This document shows, piece by piece, positions 56,256 to 64,000 of a stretch of 64,000 bases of DNA. The translations under genes were made by a program, and so were the position numbers. Source of the DNA: Sphaerosporella brunnea (Eukaryota > Ascomycota > Pezizomycetes > Pezizales > Pyronemataceae); the NCBI GenBank assembly GCA_008704415.1, contig VXIS01000128.1:56347-120346 (forward strand), written 5' to 3'. Numbering within the stretch: the stretch's first letter is position 1; every line of letters begins with the position of its first letter. The notes beneath the pieces were generated by a model, which made no database searches, had not been told where the DNA came from, and saw only the letters and a list, made by a program, of their open reading frames with translations.

Positions 56256-57436
56256 ACCCAGACAAAGCTATTCCTGTTTGCGTTTGAGCGTGTGCATGTG
56301 CTGATTTCGCCCCCGAAAGGATGATCTCGTTTCAATCAAGGCGGCGAGGGCCGCGAGGCCAAAGTTCACGCTTACCTTCTGAAACCCGACGGACGGAAGC
56401 TTAAAGCTTGCTGTGGCCCGCTTTGGTGACGATTGGAAGCCAGAATTGCTCGCTGTAAGCGAGAATTAAACATAGGTAGGTGATAGGCCTCTTGACGCAT
56501 CACCGTGCGCACATCCTATCAGCGTATAATCCACAGGGAAGCAAGGGAGTTACGATTGATGTTACTTCCTATTGTATTTTACGGACGGTTAGGATTCATC
56601 GGGCGGGGGGAGTTGAGGAGGTTGTGCTTCGGCCCCGAGCTGGCATCGGGAGGAGAAATGAGGTTGCAGCCGATAAATCGAGTTTTGCAATGTCCGGAAA
56701 AGTAAATTCTGATTTTCCTCTCCTTGACAGCGCATCTGCCATTATGTATTCGTGACATCAAATATACATAAACAGGTTTAGTCACTACCTGACCGTTTAG
56801 ACGACTTGGACGCAGGCTGTTCTCAACTCTTATGTGTTCACAGGTTTGCCAGAGCAGGCACCGAGTGATTGATGATGATATCCTTTTCTGATACCATGGA
56901 GAACTGCCAACAGATAGACCCGAAAAGACCAATCCTCCTTTTGGATTTTCGGCCTGTCCTGGGGCTGTTGGCTCGGTATGTATGGAGAAAACTAGGCAGA
57001 TACACTGAAAAAAAAAACGAGAGCAGGCAGTTTCTACCGAGTTCAAAGAAAGAGTAACCTTGAGCATCCGGTCTGTCCAACCGATCTCCACGGTTGTCTG
57101 ACACAACGCAGTCTTTCCAGTGGGAAAACTTCTTGTTCCGAATATGGAAACTGGTGCAAGCAGCGCCTTGGATGTCCAGCAGGGCAGTATCTCTCCTTCC
57201 TGGGTGTCAATTCGGATCATAATGCAATATTTCACCAGTAACGCCCTCCGCCGTTTTCGTCAATCCAGAGAAAAAAATCCCAAGCAAACGCCGCATCACC
57301 ATGCCCGCCTAGATAGAGATACAACGCGCAGCATTTCCTCGTCCGCCGAAACAAAACCACAACTGCGCCCACGCAACCTCCCAGGCTCCCCACCAGCGTC
57401 CCTGCCCGCCCTGATAAAAACACAACTCCTCCGGGT
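56256..57436. other. Intergenic region
   Basis: No supported gene; the minus-strand frame at 56579-57235 has no recognised domain and poor coding character. Next to the 3' end of the protease-like gene. Confidence 0.35.
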
Positions 57437-59194
57437 CTATTCCTGTCCCTCGGAGTGGTTCACCAGACTGCTGCCCTTAACAGCGGCCGGCAAAAAATAT
57501 GCTCCGTAGAACGCATAGTTGAGTAAATCGCGATTATTCGTGAGGTCCTCCTCATCGCAAATTAATAGTTCCTCAAGCTGATCTCCCCACTTCCACCTCG
57601 GGTCGGTGACCCATTGGAAGTTTTGGAACCCAATGATTGATCTTGGGTAGCCTTCGTCGCAATGTACAACCAGTGGGCTGCCGCTTAGACCCTCCAAGGA
57701 CCGGAAGAATCCATACGTTCGCCAAAGATATGAACGTGCAAACTGATTGCACTGTGCTAGCGCGGCCTTGTCCACATGGTTTTCTAGGCTGTCATACGCC
57801 CACTGGCCGTTGCGCACACCCCCTCCGAGTTTCACGGTTCTCTCGCTGTTGCGCTTGCGTATTATGGCTTGGCCAATCGTCGTGCCCCATTCCGGAGGGA
57901 AAGCAACGCCGTGTTTAACTGTCGCGGGCGTGGACGATAGAAGCTGAATTGGTTTGTTGAAAAATAAACTCTTCGGGTCGATGTTCCACATTAATTCTTG
58001 ATCATGCACCATTCGTGTTGGCTGGTTTAGTTTGATCAATGCCAGATCGTGATCGTACCCCCGGGGGTAGCCCTCGCCTGCCCTGGGGTCGAAAGTTCGT
58101 ACCACCTTTCCTATCTGATGCGTGTTAGATATGCGTAATCCGAGCGCTTGGAATGCGAATTCAGTTACCGGGTCTTTTACTCCATCTACCCACACATCCA
58201 TCTTCCAGTCCTCCCAATCATGCTTCCCCACAATGGTCTCTGCCGCTTTCCAGATTACCTTTTCAGCTATCCCCATTTTAGCAGATCTGCACCTTTCCCC
58301 GAAGAGGGCAGTGGTATGTGTAGTCGTCGTCAGGAAAACCTCGCCAGCGATATTCAACAATACCCCCGTTGCGCCCCTACTATCTGCAAAGAGCTGCAAG
58401 CGTTTATCACTCGGAGCCATGATTTCCGGGAAAGGCTCTCCAAACTTTTCTCCGCGGACTTTTATGACATATCCTGGTTGTATTATCAACTCTGTGTCTG
58501 CCTGAGCATTGCTGATAAGCGTGGAAGGGGGCTTTCCTGGGTCGGATGCAGTGTTGACGGGGGTGTCAGCGGGGGCACTGCCATGAGAGTTATCGGGGGC
58601 GTTTCCTGGGGAACTGTTGGGGGCATTGTCGGGGGCGTTTCCGGGGGAGTTGTCGGGGGCATTTTCGGGGGCGAAGCCATGGGAGGTGTTGCCAATGAGC
58701 GCGGAAGCAATATTCTCCAGACTAGCTCTCGCCTTTCCCTTATCGCTAGTCGTCTGTATACAGGCAGCGCCAGGATGGCTAAAGAGTACTACAGTCAAAC
58801 CTCCGAAGGTTTCTGGGACAAACTGGTACAAGTCATCACAGTTGATGCCGTGCGGATATGCGACGACAAACGAACCGTCAAAAAAGACGAACACTGCATC
58901 CGCGTCCTCAAACACTGCAAGGGCTAGTATAGCTGCTTCCTCGGGCAGTGCCTCTAAAGGGTCCAGCTTGTTTGGGTATGGATCTAGCGGGCGTGGCAGA
59001 ACGTGGGCGAGCGTAGTGCGAGGGAAGCTGAAAGGAACTGGTAAGAGAACAGGCGCATTCGCGATGAATAACGGAACATCTCCCAGGGTTGGGAGAGCCT
59101 GAGCCCTCCATACGTGCCCCATGAACTGTATCTGCTGGAGGTGTGGAGGCAGTGCTTCGCGGATCTCCTTCACAGTATCATACGAGGCCGTCAT
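57437..59194 (-). CDS. Trypsin-fold serine protease-like protein with NAP repeats
   Basis: A single open frame of 585 aa on the minus strand. A chymotrypsin/trypsin-like catalytic triad can be assigned: H293 (TTTHTTALFG), D383 (YDHDLALIKL; D381 is the alternative) and S504 (GLSGSPLV). The N-terminal ~200 residues form a separate region with an A-rich helix and an unusual Pro/Asn/Ser-rich linker of DNSPGNAP and NAPDNS repeats (about 175-210). There is no signal peptide, so the protease is likely intracellular or secreted unconventionally. The start is the first ATG with downstream coherence. The upstream coiled-coil gene lies 98 bp away on the same strand, and an alternative reading in which the two are exons of one gene could not be made to close in frame. 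The family of the N-terminal part is not recognised. Confidence 0.7.
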   Translation of the reverse strand: MTASYDTVKEIREALPPHLQQIQFMGHVWRAQALPTLGDVPLFIANAPVLLPVPFSFPRTTLAHVLPRPLDPYPNKLDPLEALPEEAAILALAVFEDADAVFVFFDGSFVVAYPHGINCDDLYQFVPETFGGLTVVLFSHPGAACIQTTSDKGKARASLENIASALIGNTSHGFAPENAPDNSPGNAPDNAPNSSPGNAPDNSHGSAPADTPVNTASDPGKPPSTLISNAQADTELIIQPGYVIKVRGEKFGEPFPEIMAPSDKRLQLFADSRGATGVLLNIAGEVFLTTTTHTTALFGERCRSAKMGIAEKVIWKAAETIVGKHDWEDWKMDVWVDGVKDPVTEFAFQALGLRISNTHQIGKVVRTFDPRAGEGYPRGYDHDLALIKLNQPTRMVHDQELMWNIDPKSLFFNKPIQLLSSTPATVKHGVAFPPEWGTTIGQAIIRKRNSERTVKLGGGVRNGQWAYDSLENHVDKAALAQCNQFARSYLWRTYGFFRSLEGLSGSPLVVHCDEGYPRSIIGFQNFQWVTDPRWKWGDQLEELLICDEEDLTNNRDLLNYAFYGAYFLPAAVKGSSLVNHSEGQE

Positions 59195-59292
59195 GTGCGT
59201 CAGCGCACGTCCCTGAGCATCAATCTATGTTGTATCAGCCCGTGCTCGCTCTTCGGTGTAGCTTCGATGTATCCGGCTTACCTGAAAGGTTG

Positions 59293-59976
59293 TTAGCACC
59301 ACCTCTCCAGTTCCTTTAGCGGGTTGCTCCTCTCCAGTTCCTTTAGCGGGTTGCTCCTCTCCTGTTCCTCAATCAGTCTCGATTTGCGCTGCAATGCACG
59401 GATTCTTTCACCTGGCGTCTGGCCAATATGGGTCCCCGATTCTGGTTGTGTTGGCATCGATATGAGGGCCGGGACGCATTTGAAGATAGTCTTTGAGCCG
59501 TGTCCGTCCTCATCCTCTTCATACTGCTCCAACACCCGAAGAGCCGCTTCTTGGAGGTAAGCCACATCTTTTATTGCCTGTCGTGCGGTGGCTCTTATGG
59601 CCTGCATCTCCTCCCCTTTGCCGGATCGCATTGGAGCCTTCATCTTCGTAATCACGCTTTGGAAGTTGAAAAAAACCGGGCTGGAGCGTAGTATGTCGCC
59701 ATCGATTTCCGTAGAAGTAGAGAACTTTTGCCACAGTCCCTGGAGCTCCTCCAGACTCGACTCCATGTCGGGGTAGTACTTGTCATGCGTTTTTTCTAAC
59801 TCCTCGTAAACCGTCATTGCATCGCGAACCGCGGCCGTGAACTCGTGCAAAACATTTTGCAGGGCCGATCTGAATTCCAATATCCAGTCCTTTGGCTCCA
59901 GAGATCCCCAAGATATCGTGGAGATGTCGACCGGATTAGGGGTCAAGGGTAGCGCCTCTCGAGTCGGTTTCGACAT
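59293..59976 (-). CDS. Coiled-coil hypothetical protein with a duplicated C-terminal motif
   Basis: Single-exon frame of 227 aa on the minus strand, mostly helical and acidic (WILEFRSALQNVLHEF..., VYEELEKTHDKYYPDM...). Its C-terminus contains a duplicated KELERSNPL motif from a 24-bp direct repeat (about 59310-59360). I do not recognise a family. It lies just upstream of the protease-like gene on the same strand. It may be that gene's 5' exon, but the splice frames I tried did not match. Confidence 0.45.
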   Translation of the reverse strand: MSKPTREALPLTPNPVDISTISWGSLEPKDWILEFRSALQNVLHEFTAAVRDAMTVYEELEKTHDKYYPDMESSLEELQGLWQKFSTSTEIDGDILRSSPVFFNFQSVITKMKAPMRSGKGEEMQAIRATARQAIKDVAYLQEAALRVLEQYEEDEDGHGSKTIFKCVPALISMPTQPESGTHIGQTPGERIRALQRKSRLIEEQERSNPLKELERSNPLKELERWC

Positions 59977-61184
59977 GGTATGTAGGTAACTGAGATGCAG
60001 TCTTCCGAAGTAAACCCAGTAAGACAGCGCGTTGCGAGGAGGATGAGACGGAGGACTGGGCCCAGCGGGGTGTCGGTCTGGGAGCGGCGGGGGTGGAAGC
60101 GGTCAAACCAGCAAGGAAGCGGCGGCGGAGAAGTTGATGTGACGTATAGATGGGTGATAAGGTTGCGGATTCGCGGCACGGAAAGCTCCTAAATGACATG
60201 ATATCTGGCTCTCTGACGTCGTCCACGTGGCGTTGCGTTGGCTCGTCAGGTTACTTTTCGACTTTACCGTATTATCTCATCAGTGCAGAGTCTTTGCCTT
60301 CACACACCCACCGTGAAAGGCCGATGTTGTATGGACGTCTGGAAGTCTTTTACTTTACTTTTTATGGACGGTGTCTCCTACCGAAAAGCCAGTCTGCTTT
60401 TGCATGAGATAACGCGGGTACGCAGCGAGGCTCACCATCGATCGGCCTCACGCGCTTTTTCGCCAGTGATCGAAGAGACATCTGGGGCTGGGTTTAGGGA
60501 ATCAAGGGCAAACTTGCTGCAGGGCTTTGCATAGGAGAGTTTTGGGCTCTATCTGGAAGCTTTTTGATCTTGCCTAAGTTTCTGACAACTGAAGGGTTTT
60601 GGGGACTTACTAAAAGCTAAGTCAGAAGGTTGGAAAAAAAGGGTCAAAGTGCGCAAGTATGAGGTGCATAATTAGGCTTATTTTGAGGAGCGCCGGACGC
60701 CTCTCCTCTACACAAGAGTCCCGGTGCGCTATGAACTAAGAGCGCGTTTGGATTGCTACCGTATGGCGCGAAACGGGCGTTTCAACCAACTACTGAAGGC
60801 ACATATCGAACGCTGTTTGAACGGCTCGGTATGGTAATGTAGCAGGACGCCTGTACGAAGAGCGACAGCGAGTGCATGAAGCGGCAATGCGCGAGCAGCA
60901 GAGCCAACCGAACCTGAACCTGAACCCAAACCAGTCTGTTGTTGGGACTCGCTTTGCAGGGCTTGGCTACCCTACCCAGCAGGAGGTGAACGGATCTATC
61001 CCCTACACGCTCATATTCTGTCGATCGGACGCACTTCTGTTTTGAGTTAGAGTGAGGTGTGATTTTTCTGATTGGGCACGGTCAACGTCAAGTGCATCCG
61101 TCGCAACCGTCGCAACTCTACCATCCGTCGCACGTATCTACTCTACCACCATAGAAATTACAATCAATCTGCGCCCTACCCACC
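59977..61184. other. Intergenic region left of the piggyBac-like remnant
   Basis: No gene recognised. GAGCGCGTTTGGATTGC at 60749 resembles a degenerate transposon end. Several short frames have no coding character. Confidence 0.4.
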
Positions 61185-62028
61185 ATGCCACCAAAGCGAA
61201 AGGCAGCGCTAGAAAGCGACAATGCGAGTAAGAGGCCGAAATCGACCCGTCAGGCTGCTAGCCAGGCGACACAGGCGGTGGCTTCTTTGCTGGCAGCCAC
61301 AAGCGGTTGAGAGGATGGCGATGACAGAGGATTCCCCGACACAGCCCGCGGAGAGGGAGGAGGTCCGGCGACGGCTTGGCAAAAGGGCGGAGGCAAAAAG
61401 CGCGGAGGCAAAAAGGGAGGCGGCCCGGAGGCAGCCTGACAGGAGAGAGGCGGTTCGGCGGCGGCTCGGCAAGAGGGAAAAGGCCCGGCAGCGGCTCCCA
61501 AGGAAGGTGAAGGTGGAGCGGGGGTAGAAAAAATCTGCTTTCAACCATTACCTCGTGAGAAACATAAGATGCAGGTTCACCTCCAGTCCAATGGCAATTC
61601 AGCGGCAATGAGCGCAGTGGATTGGTTAAAATTGTTTTGGACGGAGAATGATTGGGAGTCGCTTGTCAACAATACAAATGCCTATGGCCAAAAGCAGCGT
61701 ACTTCGGATTCAGAAACTGGACGCCCCCCGCGAGCTTTTTGTGAAAAGTGTCAGCCGGTAACTACGATAGAACTGAAGGCCTGAGTAGCAATTACAATTA
61801 TGATGGGCGTATATCGCTTTCGTTCCTTCTGTGACTTTTGGCGTCAACGAGGCTATATCAAACTTCGACCAAGTTCTTTTGTAAGGAGTGTCTTAAGAAG
61901 TTTTGGAAGTGGTCTAAGAATTGTTTTCGCAATCGCTAAATTTGTTGTTTTGTATGGGCCTGCCGCCAGGGTGCGCGTTATGTGTGGGCTAGAGTCTTGT
62001 TTCGCGGTCGCGGCGTCAAAGTGCTTTT
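61185..62028 (+). pseudogene. piggyBac-like (DDE_Tnp_1_7) transposase N-terminus, broken
   Basis: One frame runs 61185-61784 (MPPKRKAALESDNASKRPK... then VDWLKLFWTENDWESLVNNTNAY), broken only by TGA at 61308 and 61434. It is followed by the next conserved block in another frame, 61800-62028 (MGVYRFRSFCDFWRQRGY). The patterns FxLFWTDExxExLVxNTNxY and YMGVYRxxSxxDFW match the N-terminal part of fungal piggyBac-type (PGBD-like) transposases. Two in-frame TGA stops and a frameshift show that it is dead; the catalytic Asp-containing part is missing. Confidence 0.7.
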
Positions 62029-62585
62029 GATATAACTCGTTGTCACACAGGCAACCAAACTAGCCAAACTAGGAAGTGCGTTCAATTGACAGAAAATAAG
62101 CGTGTAGGGGATAACACATACCGCTATCTGGTGAAATATAGAGTTCCCGAGATCTCGCTTCTAAGCAAAAACTTAAACATACAAAATCGCCACCAACAGC
62201 AAATGGAAGTCGCGCAACCAGTCGTCAAGCAGACACACTATAGCTCTGCAGAGAACGTTCCTCAGCGGCGGTCCTAGACGGTTTAGGGTTTGATCCTCAC
62301 GCTGCCCACTCTGCTGGCCTGGAGTTTGGTTCTGATTGTACTCTGGTGCCCGCTCCTCCTAAAGACATGAAACCAGGAAACCGTACCCAATATAAGTCGC
62401 TTTAAGGAAATTCGTATCAAACACACAGGAGACATATTTAGGCCTATTCGGCCACATTCTCACGTTTGTGCTGCCCAAGAAGGCCATAACCGCCTCCACA
62501 CAGTGGTCATCCGCCAGCACATCTCTGACTGCCGTATTAGTTTTTCGTCTCCTTTTCCTGCTTTTTGAGTGGCGTCCGCCACCAC

Positions 62586-63098
62586 TGTAACGGAGAGGGT
62601 CGAGAACAGACTGGAGGGGCCCAAGGTACTCGCGTACAGAGGGGGCAAGAACGAGAGCTGGGACAAGATCCAAAGGCAGGACAAGAGGCAGGACAAGAGG
62701 CGCAATGCGCACGGTCAGGATTCAGATTGGAACGAAGGTACTCAGATTGACATACGAAGGTTCAGTAAAGAGGAAAGGGAAAACAAACAACAAAGCGGAA
62801 GCGAAGGCCCCTTATAGCAATCACGTGACTGCGGTGCGCCGCGCCACGTGGTAGCCAAATATAACCTCGGCTCGGAGCCACCCCACCGAGTCCCCCTGCA
62901 GAGCCTCATCACGACACCACAAACAACCCCCACTTCCAAACCTCACCACGTGACAACCATCAATGGGGGGGGTAAATTTGAGAACAGCAAATGAATCAGC
63001 ATCCTTTGAAGCCTTAGATCTGAGAGTTCCAGCCGATTTCATTGAGAGTAAAAGCCGGTAGCTTAGCCGGAAGACTCCATCCAACTTGCGCCGTGACA
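62586..63098 (-). repeat. 3' LTR of the Ty3/gypsy element (513 bp)
   Basis: On the minus strand the LTR begins TGTCACGG directly after the purine tract GGAGGGGGA and ends CCGTTACA, which are mutual inverted repeats as expected. A TATA-like CTATAAGGGGCC lies inside, at about 62807-62818. The next bases (GTGGT) are the candidate 5-bp target duplication, but the other flank lies beyond the window. Confidence 0.75.
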
Positions 63099-63132
63099 GT
63101 ATCCCCCTCCTACGGCTGAGCTCCGGCGAAGC

Positions 63133-64000
63133 TCATTCATCTTCCGGCAGAGGCCCCGGCTTGTCCGGATAGGCCTCGTGGAAGCGATCGATAGCTTCCA
63201 GACCATTGACCATCTCGGCTGGTTCCCACTTCGGCCGATTGTAGCCGGTCCACTTGACCAAATACTGGAGCTTACGCCACCGTCCATGCAGTCGGGAGTC
63301 CAATATCCGATCGACAAACCACTCCTGCTCGCCCTCGATCTCCACCGGAGGTGGTGGGTCCTGTCGTTGTCCCGGGTAAGGATCATCGGGTGCCGGTTCC
63401 AGGAGGGAGACGTGGAAGACTGGGTGGACATGCATATCCTCATGGAACCGGAGGCGGTAGGCGTATGCCGAGACCTTCTCGGTAACCTCAAACGGGCCGT
63501 GACGCTTATTGTCCAGCTTACTGGCTGGACGCCGAGTCTTCCAATTCCGGGCGTCAAGCCAGACCTTGTCTCCGACCTGATAATTGGGGGCCGGTATGCG
63601 GTGCTCGTCGGCGTTGTCCTGATATCTCATCTGGGCCCGTAGGAGCTCCGTGCGGAGGTGCGAATGGATTTCCGACAACGTCCTGGCGGTGGTCAAGGCT
63701 CTGCGATCGTCAACATTGTTGGGGGCCGCAGGGGACAAGTCAAACTGGTAACGAGGGTCGAACCCCTTGTTAGCAAAGAAGGGAGAGGAGCCATGAGCCT
63801 CCGATGCCTGGTTGTTGGTTGCGAATTCGGCCAACGGCAGCCAATCGGCCCAGTCATCCTGGAGATAGTTGACATATGCTCGGAGGTACTGCTCCATTAC
63901 CGCATTGATCCGTTCAGTCTGTCCGTCCGTTTGGGGGTGGAAGGCTGTCGAGAGCCGACGCTCTATACCCAGTCTGACACAGATGCGTTCCCAGAAGTCC
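63133..64000 (-). CDS. Ty3/gypsy chromovirus Pol, C-terminal integrase and chromodomain (partial)
   Basis: An open frame on the minus strand enters from the right edge of the window and ends at 63133. It begins in the integrase core (FHPQTDGQTERINAVMEQYLRAYV, about 63940-63870), continues through the C-terminal integrase region (VGDKVWLDARNW, LRFHEDMHVHPVFHVSLLEP), and ends with a chromodomain (EWFVDRILDSR...LQYLVKWTGY...WEPAE). This layout is diagnostic of Ty3/gypsy chromoviruses, which target heterochromatin through the chromodomain. The visible part has no stop codons. The polypurine tract and 3' LTR follow. Confidence 0.9.
   Translation of the reverse strand, partial: DFWERICVRLGIERRLSTAFHPQTDGQTERINAVMEQYLRAYVNYLQDDWADWLPLAEFATNNQASEAHGSSPFFANKGFDPRYQFDLSPAAPNNVDDRRALTTARTLSEIHSHLRTELLRAQMRYQDNADEHRIPAPNYQVGDKVWLDARNWKTRRPASKLDNKRHGPFEVTEKVSAYAYRLRFHEDMHVHPVFHVSLLEPAPDDPYPGQRQDPPPPVEIEGEQEWFVDRILDSRLHGRWRKLQYLVKWTGYNRPKWEPAEMVNGLEAIDRFHEAYPDKPGPLPEDE

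Overview
The window looks like nuclear DNA of a filamentous ascomycete (Pezizomycotina). Genes carry many short introns (48-92 nt) with GT-AG ends and CTAAC/CTGAC branch sites. The protein families are typical of moulds: a DUF3455 secreted protein, a fungal rhodopsin-like 7-TM protein, an ankyrin protein with a fungal STAND-type N-terminal region, and a patatin/GTPase giant. Gene islands alternate with transposon-rich, AT-skewed stretches. At least one transposon stop codon fits RIP-type C-to-T mutation. I cannot name the species from sequence alone.

Layout. 0.8-12.9 kb: a gene island with a secreted DUF3455 protein (-), a large Gln-rich WW-domain protein (-) and a two-zinc-module RING-like protein (+), plus a 301-bp MITE. 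13.7-24 kb: a transposon graveyard and nursery. It holds an apparently intact 2.3-kb TA-flanked Tc1/mariner-like element with 71-bp inverted repeats, a small MITE beside its insertion site, a 580-bp TA-flanked MITE, a ~245-bp tandem array, an 835-bp hAT remnant with perfect 8-bp target duplication, a ~400-bp MITE, and a 1.24-kb MULE remnant with ~80-bp inverted repeats. 24.2-30.1 kb: an ankyrin-repeat protein, a broken ankyrin fragment between two ~260-bp direct repeats, and a four-exon aquaporin with a 14-nt exon. 31-40.2 kb: a possible GPI-type surface protein, a fungal rhodopsin-like membrane protein, a C2H2-type protein divergently paired with a mitochondrial coiled-coil protein, and a short-chain dehydrogenase. 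43.7-48.2 kb: a nine-exon gene for a 1294-residue B-box-like / P-loop GTPase / RING / patatin phospholipase protein. This is the most striking single gene here. 48-64 kb: foldback elements, degenerate LINE-ORF1-like and piggyBac-like sequences, two adjacent minus-strand genes (coiled-coil protein and trypsin-like protease), and the 3' part of a Ty3/gypsy chromovirus with its 3' LTR at the right edge.

The genes do not form an obvious biosynthetic cluster. Two of them, the ankyrin protein and the GTPase-RING-patatin protein, have architectures resembling fungal NLR-like or innate-recognition proteins; that role is inference. Splice structures were worked out by hand from splice signals, frame continuity and family motifs. 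Those whose exon lengths close in frame are stated as such. No homology search was run, so family names rest on motif recognition.
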